NCBI RefSeq assembly: GCF_003116035.1
Contig: NZ_LGQW01000015.1
Location: 5,744,796 to 5,808,795 of the forward strand
From: Azospirillum sp. TSH64
Lineage (GTDB): Bacteria > Pseudomonadota > Alphaproteobacteria > Azospirillales > Azospirillaceae
Reading direction: 5' to 3'
Length of the DNA stretch: 64,000 nucleotides
Shown here: piece after piece, positions 51,535 through 60,484 of the stretch
How the letters are laid out: the number at the start of each line of letters is the position of its first letter
Numbering within the stretch: position 1 is the stretch's first letter
Translations under genes and position numbers: made by a program
The notes under the pieces: model-generated
Seen by the model: the letters and a program-made list of their open reading frames with translations, nothing else
Database searches by the model: none
What the model was told of the DNA's origin: nothing

Positions 51535-53363
51535 GCCCGCCTCCTGATGCCCGAGAGGAAGCCGACGATCCCCTTGGGGAAGACCAGCACCAGCGCGACG
51601 ATGATCAGGCCCAGCACCAGCCGCCACCAGTCGGTCAGGCTCATCACCTCCGACTCCAGCAGATGGAACACCAGCGCACCGGCCAGCGGGCCGGCGACGG
51701 TCTGGATGCCGCCCATCAGCACCATCACCAGCGCGTCGACCGACTGCGGCACCGCCAGCAGGGTGGGGAAGACGCTGCCCTTGGCGAAGGCATAGAGACC
51801 GCCGGCCAGCCCAGCCGCGGTGCCGGCCAGCACGAAGGCCATCCATTGGAAGCGGCGCACGTCGATGCCCACCGATTCGGCACGGAGCCCCGAGTCGCGC
51901 CCGGCCCGCAGCGCGTAGCCGAAGGGGGCGAAAGCCGCCCGGCGCAGCAGCCACAAGGCACCGCCGCACAAGCCCAGCGTCAGCCAGTAATAGGTCGCCT
52001 TGCCCGCCGCCCAGGCCGGCGGCCAGACGCCGAGGATGCCGTTGTCGCCGCCGGTCACCGCATACCATTGGAAGGCGATCGACCAGACGATCTGGGCGAA
52101 GGCCAGCGTCAGCATGGCGAAATACAGCCCCGACCGCCGCACGCAGAACCAGCCCGCCACCAGCGCCCCCAGCCCCGCCAGGACCGGCGCCCCGGCCAGC
52201 GCCAGCGGCATCGGTGCCCCCAGATGCTTGACCAGCAGGGCCGAACCGTAGGCGCCCAGCCCGAACCACGCGGCATGGCCGAAGGACACCAGCCCGCCCA
52301 GCCCGATCAGCAGATGCAGGCTGGCGGCGAACAAGGCGAGGATCACCACCTCGGTCAGCAGGATCAGCGCGTAATCGCCGGCGACCAGGGGCGCCGCGGC
52401 GAGAAGTGCCAGCAAAGCCAGCGCCCACGGCCCGGCGTGGCGGCCGGCCGACAGCGGCACGGTAACGGTGGCGGGTGCGGTCGGCGGCACCTCCTCGGCC
52501 CGGCCGAGCAGGCCGTGCGGGCGCAGCACCAGAACCACCGCCATGAACAGGAAGACGATCACCAGCGTGATCTGCGGGAAGACCAGGATGCCGAAGGCCT
52601 GCAATTGCCCGATCAGCAGCGAGGCGAGGAAAGCGCCGGTCAGGCTGCCCATGCCGCCGACCACGACGACGACGAAGGCCTCGACCACGATGGCCATGTC
52701 CATCTGCAAGGTCACCGATTCGCGCGGAACCTGCAGCGCGCCGCCCAGCCCGGCCAGCGCGCAGCCCAGGAACAGCACGCCGGTGAACAGCCGCGCCGGA
52801 TCGACGCCGAGCGCGCTGGTCATCTCGCGGTCCTGCGTCGCCGCACGCACCAGGGTGCCCCAGCGGGTGCGGTTGAACAGCAGCCACAACAGCCCGAGCA
52901 CCAGCGGCCCCAGCCCGATCAGAACGAGGTCGTAGAGCGGGAAAGGCTGGTCGAGGATGTCGATGGAGCCCTTCAGCCCCGGCGCGCGGCGGCCCAACAG
53001 ATCCTCCGGCCCCCAGGCCCAGGCGGTCAGATCCTGAACCACCAGAACGACGCCGAAGGTGCCCAGCAGCTGGAACAGTTCCGGCGAGCGGTAGAGCCGG
53101 CGCAGCAGCCCGATCTCCATCGCCGCCCCCAGCACGCCCATCGCCAGCGCCGCGGCGGCGACCGAACCCCAGAATCCGGCCGGCGTGCCGCCGAACCGCT
53201 CGATGAGCGACCAGCCGGCATAGGCGCCGACCATGTAGAAGGAGCCGTGCGCGAAATTCACGATCCGCGTCACGCCGAACACGATGGTCAGCCCCGACGA
53301 CACCAGGAACAGCGTCGCCGCGGTCGCAAGCCCGCTGAGGGCCTGGACGAGCAGGAAGGACAT
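51531..53363 (-). CDS. Fused LivH-LivM permease
   Basis: 610 residues, about twice a normal HAAT-family permease. Residues 1-290 match LivH (LVSSGLTIVFGVTRIVNFAH, VVVVVGGMGSLTGAFLASLL). Residues 310-605 match LivM (LVSFGHAAWFGLGAYGSALL, LVMVLMGGIQTVAGPLAGAL). The link (EVPPTAPATVTVPLSAGRHA) is a soluble, Pro/Thr-rich stretch. Both EAA-type loops are intact, so one chain probably supplies the whole channel. There is no frame break. Confidence 0.9.
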   Translation of the reverse strand: MSFLLVQALSGLATAATLFLVSSGLTIVFGVTRIVNFAHGSFYMVGAYAGWSLIERFGGTPAGFWGSVAAAALAMGVLGAAMEIGLLRRLYRSPELFQLLGTFGVVLVVQDLTAWAWGPEDLLGRRAPGLKGSIDILDQPFPLYDLVLIGLGPLVLGLLWLLFNRTRWGTLVRAATQDREMTSALGVDPARLFTGVLFLGCALAGLGGALQVPRESVTLQMDMAIVVEAFVVVVVGGMGSLTGAFLASLLIGQLQAFGILVFPQITLVIVFLFMAVVLVLRPHGLLGRAEEVPPTAPATVTVPLSAGRHAGPWALALLALLAAAPLVAGDYALILLTEVVILALFAASLHLLIGLGGLVSFGHAAWFGLGAYGSALLVKHLGAPMPLALAGAPVLAGLGALVAGWFCVRRSGLYFAMLTLAFAQIVWSIAFQWYAVTGGDNGILGVWPPAWAAGKATYYWLTLGLCGGALWLLRRAAFAPFGYALRAGRDSGLRAESVGIDVRRFQWMAFVLAGTAAGLAGGLYAFAKGSVFPTLLAVPQSVDALVMVLMGGIQTVAGPLAGALVFHLLESEVMSLTDWWRLVLGLIIVALVLVFPKGIVGFLSGIRRRA

Positions 53364-53390
53364 GGGGGGAGGCGCCGGAAACCGGGCGCC

Positions 53391-54674
53391 TTACTCCGCC
53401 GGCCGCATCTTGCGCGCCGCGTCGTCGGGCGGCAGGTAGTTGGCACCGTCGGCGTAGCGCCAGTCCTTCATGGTGCCGCGGCCGTCCTTCACCGTCGTGG
53501 TGCCGACATAGGCGCCCATGGTCGCCTGGTGGTCGGACGCGCGGAAGGTCACCGGGCCGACCGGGCTGTCGATGGTCAGGCCGGCCAGCGCATCGACGAT
53601 CGGCTCCGCGTTGGCCGACTTGGCCTTGGTGATCGCGGCGGCGACCGCCTTCATGGTGATGTAGCCGACGATGGACCCCGCCTTGGGCGACTCCTTGAAG
53701 CGCGCGGTGTAGGCGGCGACGAAGGCCTTGTGGGCGGGCGTGTCGATCTGGTCCCAGGGATAGCCGGTGACGATCCAGCCTTCCGGCGCCTCGTCCTTCA
53801 TCGGCTCAAGGTATTCCGGTTCGCCGGTCAACAGGCTGACGACCTTGCGGTTGCGGAACAGGCCGCGGCCCTCGCCCTCGCGCACGAACTTGGCGAGGTC
53901 GGCACCGAAGGTGACGTTGAAGATGGCGTCGGGCTTGGCGGCGGCGAGCGCCTGCACAGTCGGCCCGGCCTCCAGCTTGCCCTGCACCGGCCACTGCTCG
54001 GCGACGAACTCGACGTCCGGGCGCTTTTCCTTCAGCAGCTGCCTGAACCACGCCACCGCCGACTGGCCGTATTCGTAGTTGGGGGCGACAGTGGCCCAGC
54101 GCTTGGCCGGCAGCTTCGCCGCCTCTTCCACCAGCATGGCCGCCTGCATGTAGGTGCTGGGACGCAGCCGGAAGGTGTAGCGGTTGCCCTTCGACCAGGT
54201 GATGGCGTCGGTCAGCGGCTCGGCCGCGACGAAGGGCATCTTGTTGCGCGCGGCGAAATCGGCGACCGCCAGCCCGATGTGGGAGAAATAGGTCCCGGCC
54301 AGCACGTCGACCGCCTCGTTCGTCACCAGTTCCTGCGCGACGCGCACCGCGTCGTCGGGCTTGCCGGCATCGTCGCGCGAGACGACCTGAAGCTCGCAGC
54401 AGCCGATCACGCCACCTTCGGCGTTGATCTCCTCCAGCGCCAGCTGCCAGCCCTGGCGGTAGGGAATGGTGAAGGCGGGCAGGCCGGTGTAGCTGTTGAT
54501 CTCGCCCACCCGCACGGGTGCGCCGGAGAATTTCACCGGCTCTTTCGCCGACTGGGCCGCGGCTGGGCCGGCAGTGAGAGCCGCCGCTGCAATCGCGATT
54601 GACAGGGTGGCGCCCAGAGCGGCGGGGCGAAGGAGCTTCGCCAGCGGCGAGGCGGTCGGGTGGCGGTGCTTCAT
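53391..54674 (-). CDS. Periplasmic ligand-binding protein (Peripla_BP_6, LivK-like)
   Basis: 427 residues with a signal peptide ending at TAGPAAAQ. Type I periplasmic fold: VRVGEINSYTGLPAFTIPYR, EEINAEGG, VDVLAGTYFSHIGLAVADFA and KRWATVAPNYEYGQSA. Typical of receptors for amino acids, short amides or aromatic acids. It is first of the transport genes, 27 bases ahead of the permease. A MarR gene stands just upstream on the same strand. Confidence 0.9.
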   Translation of the reverse strand: MKHRHPTASPLAKLLRPAALGATLSIAIAAAALTAGPAAAQSAKEPVKFSGAPVRVGEINSYTGLPAFTIPYRQGWQLALEEINAEGGVIGCCELQVVSRDDAGKPDDAVRVAQELVTNEAVDVLAGTYFSHIGLAVADFAARNKMPFVAAEPLTDAITWSKGNRYTFRLRPSTYMQAAMLVEEAAKLPAKRWATVAPNYEYGQSAVAWFRQLLKEKRPDVEFVAEQWPVQGKLEAGPTVQALAAAKPDAIFNVTFGADLAKFVREGEGRGLFRNRKVVSLLTGEPEYLEPMKDEAPEGWIVTGYPWDQIDTPAHKAFVAAYTARFKESPKAGSIVGYITMKAVAAAITKAKSANAEPIVDALAGLTIDSPVGPVTFRASDHQATMGAYVGTTTVKDGRGTMKDWRYADGANYLPPDDAARKMRPAE

Positions 54675-54828
54675 CCTGCGGGGACCCCGGTTCGTAAGAG
54701 ACCAGCGGCGTGTCCGGTCGCGGTGCGACGCAACACACCGCGTTCATAGCAAACCCGGCGCAAAAGTCACCGACTGATCGGGATTTTCCCGCCCGTGCCC
54801 CTCCTCGGCTGCCCTCTCGGGGTGCTGC

Positions 54829-55269
54829 CTACATCAGGCGGGCCAGCAGCGACATGAACTGCACCCGCTCCTCCTCGCTCAGCGGGGCCAGCGTCTGCTC
54901 GTGGGCGGCGGCGGCATTCGCCATCAAATCGATGACCAGGGCCTGGCCGATCCGGGTCAGCCGGACGCTGGTGCGGCGGCGGTCCTGCGGGTCGGGCTGG
55001 CGTTCCACCAGGTTGCGTTCCACCAGCCGCAGGATCACGCCCTGGGTAGTGGCGGGATCCATGTAAGTGAGGCGGCCAAGCTGGTTCTGCGACAGCGGGC
55101 CTTCGGCATGCAGCGTGGCCAGCGCCCCCCATTGCGTGGGCGTCAGCAGCTGGTCGCCGATCACCTCGATGAAGATCGCCGAGGCTCGCTGATGGGCGCG
55201 GCGAAGGCGGTGGTGAACCTGGCCGGCCAACTGGTAATCGCCGGGAGGCAGTCGTCCGAAGTCGTCCAT
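54829..55269 (-). CDS. MarR-family transcriptional regulator
   Basis: 146-residue winged-helix dimer. Recognition region LTPTQWGALATLHAEGPLSQ and NQLGRLTYMDPATTQGVILR, wing DPQDRRRTSVRLTRIG. It leads the leftward transport operon, so it probably controls it in response to a small acid ligand; aromatic acids are typical for MarR members (inference). There are 154 bases between its stop and the receptor gene. Confidence 0.92.
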   Translation of the reverse strand: MDDFGRLPPGDYQLAGQVHHRLRRAHQRASAIFIEVIGDQLLTPTQWGALATLHAEGPLSQNQLGRLTYMDPATTQGVILRLVERNLVERQPDPQDRRRTSVRLTRIGQALVIDLMANAAAAHEQTLAPLSEEERVQFMSLLARLM

Positions 55270-55637
55270 GTCAACGGGCCCGTGGTTCGCGCCCGCCTTC
55301 GGTCCGGGGCGAAGGCTGGGGCGGACACGGACCGCCGCTCCCGGCTGCGTGGGCAGGGATGGCGCGGCGTTTCCCGCCTGTCACCATCCGATGCGTCCAT
55401 CATGCGTTCCTCATGGAAAGGGTAGAAAACACAATGGGCGCAGTGCAATCTTCGCAGATGCGGCATAGAGCCACAGGAATGCGAATGTCATCGCTTGCGC
55501 AACAAAAGAAGCGTCGCAAGCCTGAAAATAAGCTGCGAACGGATTCTGTCGCAATTCGGAGAGTATGCGCCACTGATTCATGGCCGCGGCGGCGCGATAC
55601 CCTTCCGCCGCCGCCGCACTTCACCGGCTGCTTTTGG
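55270..55637. other. Upstream region of marR, no gene seen
   Basis: 368 bases, less GC-rich than the surroundings. It has an inverted repeat, GCTTGCG at 55493-55499 with CGCAAGC at 55515-55521, which may be an operator or hairpin. No ORF with a ribosome site was found. Confidence 0.4.
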
Positions 55638-55811
55638 TCAGGGCGTCCGTTTGGGCGGATAGCTGTCGGGCGGAGCGGTCTTTTCGGCCGGACTGACGGC
55701 ATCGTCCTTTTCGGGAGGAGTAACGCCGCCCGGCGTGTAGGGCGGGGTGGTGGCGTCGGGCGGACGCTTGGTCGAGGGCGGCGGGGGCGGTGTGTCGAGT
55801 CGGCGGGTCAT
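55638..55811 (-). CDS. Small proline-rich protein
   Basis: 57 residues, about one quarter proline (TRRLDTPPPPPSTKRPPDAT), charged and disordered. AAGGTG is six bases before the ATG. GGAAC-N16-GGTT lies upstream, like the element in front of the 86-residue gene at 58.5 kb. No family recognised; it looks like the small, hydrophilic stress proteins of soil Alphaproteobacteria. Confidence 0.55.
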   Translation of the reverse strand: MTRRLDTPPPPPSTKRPPDATTPPYTPGGVTPPEKDDAVSPAEKTAPPDSYPPKRTP

Positions 55812-55845
55812 GCGGCACCTTTGCGGATCAAGAAACGTGATGAAC

Positions 55846-55870
55846 AACCCGCCGCCGGGCGGGCGGTTCC
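55846..55870 (-). promoter_or_regulatory. EcfG-like promoter, proline-rich gene
   Basis: On the minus strand GGAAC (55870-55866), 16-base spacer, GGTT (55849-55846). The alphaproteobacterial general-stress sigma EcfG prefers GGAAC-N16/17-CGTT, so one base differs. It lies 35-59 bases upstream of the ATG. The remaining gap to 56214 shows no gene. Confidence 0.35.
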
Positions 55871-56214
55871 AAAGCACGAGCCCTGTTGCGCCATCGGCTT
55901 CGCCTCGTTGCTCTATGACCTTCATCTTAGGACCATTTGAAAAAGACGCTGGAATCAAGCAGACCACCGCTTCAGGCCACAGTGACCGGCCGGCAGCTTT
56001 TTGTTGCGGCCACACCACAGGGGCCGGCAAAAGCAGCGGTGCATGGGCTTCACTGTTGCGTGGGAAGCACGGTTTGTTGTGTCTTTGCCGAGGATGCGTC
56101 CGCAGCGGTCCCGGCCGGGGTTCTGGCCGAAGACCGGCGGCGGCGCGCCTCCCACCAAGGAGCCGGACCCCCGGCCCAGTGAGCCGACCGAACCCAGCCA
56201 AGCGCGGTGACTCC

Positions 56215-57483
56215 ATGAAGACCAGCACCCTTTCCCTTCTCGCCCTCGCTCTCGCCTCGACCGGGCTGACGTCGCTTCCCGCCGCCGCCCAGGACGACCT
56301 GCAGCGTGGCGAAACCGTGCTGGAGCGCCGCCGGCCGGAGCTGGAGCAGCTTGGGCTGCGCGCCGGCTCCTTCCTGTTCCTGCCGCGGGTGGAAGCCGGC
56401 GCCACCTATGACACCAACGTCTACGCCACCCGCGACAACCACGAGGACGACGTCATCTGGACGGTCCGGCCGCGGCTGGACATCAAGTCGGACTTCTCGG
56501 CCCACGCGCTGAACTTCTCGGCCTCGGCCGATGCCGGCCGCTACAGCGACCATTCCGGCGAAAACTACACGGATTATGCCGTGCAGGCCGACGGCCGCTT
56601 CGACGTGAACAAGGGCGGCGCGCTGGACGGCCAGCTGTTCCACCGCCGCAATCACGAAGGCCGCGGCGACATCAACAGCCTGCAGGGCTATGCCGAGCCG
56701 GTGACCTTCCTCACCAGCGGCGGCGAGGCCGGCTACACCCAGCGCTTCAACCGCCTGCGCGCCCGCGTTTCCGGTTCGGCCCAGTACATCTCCTATGACG
56801 ACGTCGACCTGATCGGCGGCGGCGTCGCCCGCCAGGGCGACCGCGACCGCTGGGAATATGCATCGGTCGGCCGTGTCGGCTACGAGTTCATCGAGGGCTA
56901 CGAGGCCTTCGTCCAGGGCACCTATTCCTGGACCCGCCACAAGAACGACCGCGACGCCTTCGGCCTCGACCGCGACTCGGACGGCTACGAGGTGGTGGGC
57001 GGTCTGGCCACCGACCTGACCGGCCTGATCACCGGCGAGGTCTTCGCCGGCTACCTCGTCCGCAACTACAAGGATTCGCGGCTGGAGGATTTCAGCGGCC
57101 TGTCCTTCGGCGGGCGCGTGAACTGGGCGGTCACCCAGCTGACCGGCATCAGCGCCACCGCCAGCCGCCAGGTGCGTGAGACGTCGGCCAGCCCCGGCTT
57201 CGGCACCGCCTCCAGCTACACCCGCACCCTGGTCGCGCTGGGCGTCGACCACGAGCTGCTGCGCTCGCTGGTGCTGAACGGCCGCCTGCAATACCGCCAG
57301 GACGACTTCAACGGCAACGACCGCAACGACAAGGTCTATACGGCCGGCGTCGGCGGCACCTACCAGATGAACCGCAACCTGTATCTGACCGGCGGCTATA
57401 CCTACGAAAAGCGCAATTCCAACATCAGCTCCGCCGAGTACAGCGACAACCTGATCTATCTGCGACTCGGCGCCCAGATGTAA
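56215..57483 (+). CDS. Outer-membrane beta-barrel protein (BBP2-like)
   Basis: 422 residues. Signal peptide MKTSTLSLLALALASTGLTS ending at AAAQ. The mature part is alternating strands with aromatic girdles (LRAGSFLFLPRVEAGATYDT, YEAFVQGTYSWTRHKNDRD), ending in a strand NLIYLRLGAQM. The pattern of putative beta-barrel porin 2, which is common next to exopolysaccharide export genes. It probably forms an outer-membrane pore for the glycan (inference). The next gene is a Wza-like lipoprotein 350 bases on. Confidence 0.82.
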   Translation: MKTSTLSLLALALASTGLTSLPAAAQDDLQRGETVLERRRPELEQLGLRAGSFLFLPRVEAGATYDTNVYATRDNHEDDVIWTVRPRLDIKSDFSAHALNFSASADAGRYSDHSGENYTDYAVQADGRFDVNKGGALDGQLFHRRNHEGRGDINSLQGYAEPVTFLTSGGEAGYTQRFNRLRARVSGSAQYISYDDVDLIGGGVARQGDRDRWEYASVGRVGYEFIEGYEAFVQGTYSWTRHKNDRDAFGLDRDSDGYEVVGGLATDLTGLITGEVFAGYLVRNYKDSRLEDFSGLSFGGRVNWAVTQLTGISATASRQVRETSASPGFGTASSYTRTLVALGVDHELLRSLVLNGRLQYRQDDFNGNDRNDKVYTAGVGGTYQMNRNLYLTGGYTYEKRNSNISSAEYSDNLIYLRLGAQM

Positions 57484-57566
57484 TCCAGCAGGTAATCCGC
57501 CGGAATCGGATCGGCCGGCCGGGAAAGTCCCGGCCAAAGGTCCTAAAGGTTCCGCTGAACAGGGCA

Positions 57567-57596
57567 GGGCGTCCGTCCTATGACGGGCGCCCTTTT
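57567..57596 (+). terminator. Terminator after beta-barrel gene
   Basis: GGGCGTCCGTC-CTAT-GACGGGCGCCC followed by TTTTCTTA. The rest of the 350-base gap (57484-57833) holds no gene; a promoter for the Wza-like gene should be there but was not resolved. Confidence 0.7.
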
Positions 57597-57833
57597 CTTA
57601 TGCCTGCTCTTATGATCGATGGCGATGTACTGAACAGATCCGAAGGCGGTAATTCCTCTCCACTTTTTCCCAAGCGCTTGCGAGTTGCTAGTCTCCACCC
57701 GAATTCAGGTGCGTGACCAAAGGGCGCCGCTGCAAGGCGGCCGGCGGATGGATCGGTTTCTCGGAACCGATCCGTCGAACGGGCCGGACCGGCGCTGTGG
57801 CAGGCATCCACCAGCCAGGGAAAGGGTTTAGGG

Positions 57834-58418
57834 ATGAATCGACGTCAGGTGATCCGTGCGCTGGGCCAGGGGATCGGGTTGGCCGCGCTCGCCGTTGCCA
57901 TGGTCGGCTGTGCCGGCGGCAACGACGCGCCGATGGAGACCGCCAGCGCCGGTCAGATCGGCGAATACCGTCTCGGCCCGGGTGACGCGCTGCGCGTCAT
58001 CGTGTTCGGCGAAGAGCAGCTGTCCGGCGAATTCCGCGTCGACGGCACCGGCAAGGTTGCCATGCCGCTGATCGGCGAGGTTTCGGCCAAGGACCGCAAC
58101 ACCCGGGACCTGGAGAAGGAAATCGCCACCCGGCTGTCCGCCGGCTATGTGAAGGATCCGAAGGTCAGCGTCGAGGTGCTGAACCACCGCCCCTTCTTCA
58201 TCCTGGGCGAGGTGCGCAACCCCGGCCAGTACCAGTATGTCAACGGCATGACCGCCCTGTCGGCGGTGGCGATGGCCGGCGGCTACACCTACCGCGCCAA
58301 GGAGGACTACGTCCTCATCACCCGCGGCAGCGATCCCAAGAAGGAAATCCGCAAGGCCCCGATCACCACCTCGGTGATGCCGGACGACGTGGTCCGCATT
58401 CCGGAGCGCTATTTCTAA
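57834..58418 (+). CDS. Polysaccharide export lipoprotein (Wza/KpsD-like, short)
   Basis: 194 residues with a lipoprotein signal peptide (lipobox AMVGC, Cys about 26). A Poly_export domain (YRLGPGDALRVIVFGEEQLS, RVDGTGKVAMPLIGEV) is followed by one SLBB domain (PFFILGEVRNPGQYQYVNGM, ALSAVAMAGGYT). It lacks the second SLBB and C-terminal helix of full Wza, so the barrel protein before it may complete the pore. Closed by a strong terminator. Confidence 0.92.
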   Translation: MNRRQVIRALGQGIGLAALAVAMVGCAGGNDAPMETASAGQIGEYRLGPGDALRVIVFGEEQLSGEFRVDGTGKVAMPLIGEVSAKDRNTRDLEKEIATRLSAGYVKDPKVSVEVLNHRPFFILGEVRNPGQYQYVNGMTALSAVAMAGGYTYRAKEDYVLITRGSDPKKEIRKAPITTSVMPDDVVRIPERYF

Positions 58419-58462
58419 GCAACGGTTTCCAAGAGCCAACGGCAGGACGCTGCCGGATTGCA

Positions 58463-58499
58463 AGAAAGCCCGGCCGGGGAGCACCCGGCCGGGCTTTCT
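58463..58499 (+). terminator. Terminator after Wza-like gene
   Basis: AGAAAGCCCGGCCGGG-GAGCA-CCCGGCCGGGCTTTCT, perfectly symmetric and so effective for the convergent gene as well. Confidence 0.8.
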
Positions 58500-58524
58500 G
58501 CCGTCTGCGGATCGGGATGTCCGA

Positions 58525-58785
58525 TCAGGTATCGAGCGTGTCGCCGCCCTTCTTCTGCCCCGGCGGCATGCGCTGGTTCGCGGGAACGACCGCATCGCGG
58601 GAGATACCGTGCGGCGGGGTGGTGCCGGCGGCTTCGTCGTCGGTGCCGAGCGGCGCCGCGGCGGGATCGGTGGCGGGAACCTTGTCGCCGGTCAGGCCGC
58701 GGTCGATGTCCGCGCGCATCCGATTCGCTTCCGCGCTGGGGGTGGTCGGCGTCCGGTCACCCGACTCGGGATGGGGCTTGGTCAT
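58525..58785 (-). CDS. Small hydrophilic protein, possibly stress-induced
   Basis: 86 residues, no hydrophobic segment (TKPHPESGDRTPTTPSAEAN, later PHGISRDAVVPANQRMPPGQ), rich in Pro, Thr, Asp and Gly, so intrinsically disordered. AAAGG is six bases before the ATG. A GGAAC-N17-GGTT element lies 50 bases upstream. No known family; converges with the Wza-like gene. Confidence 0.6.
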   Translation of the reverse strand: MTKPHPESGDRTPTTPSAEANRMRADIDRGLTGDKVPATDPAAAPLGTDDEAAGTTPPHGISRDAVVPANQRMPPGQKKGGDTLDT

Positions 58786-58835
58786 GGTCGGCCTTTCGCG
58801 CAAACTGCTGTGAGGGGCATTCCGATGCCTTCTCC

Positions 58836-58861
58836 AACCGCCGCGTCCTGCCGGGGGTTCC
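58836..58861 (-). promoter_or_regulatory. EcfG-like promoter, 86-residue gene
   Basis: On the minus strand GGAAC (58861-58857), 17-base spacer, GGTT (58839-58836), 51 bases before the ATG. Same variant as upstream of the proline-rich gene. Confidence 0.35.
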
Positions 58862-58936
58862 CCGCCGGGGCATATCGGTGGGCTTATCGGCGATCGTAAG
58901 ACCCGGCCCGACCACTCAACGCCATGGGAGCGCCCG

Positions 58937-59281
58937 ATGCCCGACACCGGCCTGACGCTGTTGGCGTTCGTCATCCCGGCGATTGCGGTGACCCTGTTGC
59001 TCGTGGCCACGGTCCTGGCGGTCCGCGCCCGCGGATGGCGGCGGCTCTATTGGGCCTGCTGCGCGATCCTGATCGCCGGCGGCAGTGCAGTGGCGGCGAT
59101 TGCCCTGTGCTGCCTGCCTCCGACGGTGCTGCCCGACGGGTCCATCAGCGGAGAAATGCCCCCGACCTTTGGAGCCGGACTGATGCTGGCATTCGTGGGA
59201 TGCGGCGGGGCCCTGCTCGGCCTGATCTTCGTCGTGGGCAGGGCCCGTCCGCGTCAGGGCCGGGGCGCAGGCTGGCGGTGA
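58937..59281 (+). CDS. Small hypothetical membrane protein
   Basis: 114 residues with three predicted membrane segments (about 5-29, 38-58, 79-101) and a basic C-terminus. Several Cys residues (AWACC-type pairs) lie in the second helix. GGGAG precedes the ATG by about 6 bases. Not recognised. Confidence 0.65.
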   Translation: MPDTGLTLLAFVIPAIAVTLLLVATVLAVRARGWRRLYWACCAILIAGGSAVAAIALCCLPPTVLPDGSISGEMPPTFGAGLMLAFVGCGGALLGLIFVVGRARPRQGRGAGWR

Positions 59282-59336
59282 AACCTGACTGACAGAACTT
59301 GGAAAAGGTGAGGGTAAGCTCCCGGCCTACCCCTGT

Positions 59337-60482
59337 TCACTCCGCCGGGACGGGGTTGTTGAGCGAGCGTTCGACGAACTGGTAGACGACGACATCCGGC
59401 TTTTGCGCCTCGATCAACGCCTTGTCGAAGCGCAGTCCCTTGTGCTCCGTCACCACCGCCTTGCTGAAGCTTTCGGCGATGTATGGGAACATCGGGATGG
59501 TGAAGGAGTCGCGGAACCACACCACGCTGGGTGCCGTCGGCAGATCGGCGCGCAGGATGTTCTGCACGATGCCGTTCGGCATCGAGACGTCGTTGGCGCG
59601 CAGCTTGGGCGGCCTCAGGGACTCGTAGCGGACCTCCTCTTCCTGATAAACCGCGGCCAATCCCAGCATGCGGGCGAGGTCGAGGTCGACGCCCTGGCGC
59701 ATGACGTGGACCTGCTTCATGTCGGCCGGCGTCAGCGGCGTGAAATCAGGGCGGACCGTCTTGATCCACTCCACGATCCGCCGATAGCCGATGGCGAAGG
59801 CGGCATCGCCCGTCCAGTGCGTGTCGGCCTGGAGATAGACCTTCATGCTCTTCTTCGCGGCGACGAGGTCGGCGGTCATGTCCTTGAACACCAGCGGCGA
59901 GCGACGTTCCGCCAGCCGGCGCACGATCTGCTCCATCCGGCTTTCCGGGTTCACCTGGGTGGCCCAGGCCGGCAGATCCTCGAGATAGACGCGCTCCTTG
60001 TTGGGGATCGCGACCATCAGCATGGGGATGCCGCGCTCCGCCAGCCATGCCTGCCGCCGTTCCATCACGTCGATCCAGCGGTCCAGCTCCTCCGGCGAGA
60101 AGCGGTCGATGCCGCGCGTCTGCTCGAGCGCATGCTCGCCCGTATAGAACAGCCAGCCGTTCCGGCCGAGCACGACAAGCGGCGAGGTGCTCTGCCCGAA
60201 CACCTTGACCCGGATGAAGTTGTTGGCGAGGACGAGATCGTTGCGGAAACCGAAATGGTCCTTCAGCCACGCCTCGAAGCGCTGCGGCAGGACGGAAAAC
60301 TCGTCGAAGGTGGCGGGCAGGTCGGGCAGCTCGTTCGGCGCCCGCATTTCGGTCGCCGTCACGCCCGTCCCGACCGACAGCGTCTGGCCGATCATGGGCA
60401 GCAGCAGGAGCGCCAGGAAAATCCCGATGCACAGTTTCTGCAACAGCGTGCTGTGCACGATCCCGAGAGACATCGCTCGCAT
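59337..60482 (-). CDS. AlgX/AlgJ-like SGNH acetyltransferase partner
   Basis: 381 residues. An N-terminal signal anchor (about 10-35) leads to a periplasmic SGNH-like domain of the AlgX/AlgJ kind: LPQRFEAWLKDHFGFRNDLV, NGWLFYTGEHALEQ, PNKERVYLEDLP, the VYLQADTHWTGDAAFAIGYR motif with the conserved D-T-H-W, and VVWFRDSFTIPMFPYIAESF with the catalytic serine. It acetylates exported polysaccharide. It begins two bases after the MBOAT stop. Confidence 0.9.
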   Translation of the reverse strand: MRAMSLGIVHSTLLQKLCIGIFLALLLLPMIGQTLSVGTGVTATEMRAPNELPDLPATFDEFSVLPQRFEAWLKDHFGFRNDLVLANNFIRVKVFGQSTSPLVVLGRNGWLFYTGEHALEQTRGIDRFSPEELDRWIDVMERRQAWLAERGIPMLMVAIPNKERVYLEDLPAWATQVNPESRMEQIVRRLAERRSPLVFKDMTADLVAAKKSMKVYLQADTHWTGDAAFAIGYRRIVEWIKTVRPDFTPLTPADMKQVHVMRQGVDLDLARMLGLAAVYQEEEVRYESLRPPKLRANDVSMPNGIVQNILRADLPTAPSVVWFRDSFTIPMFPYIAESFSKAVVTEHKGLRFDKALIEAQKPDVVVYQFVERSLNNPVPAE

Positions 60483-60484
60483 GG

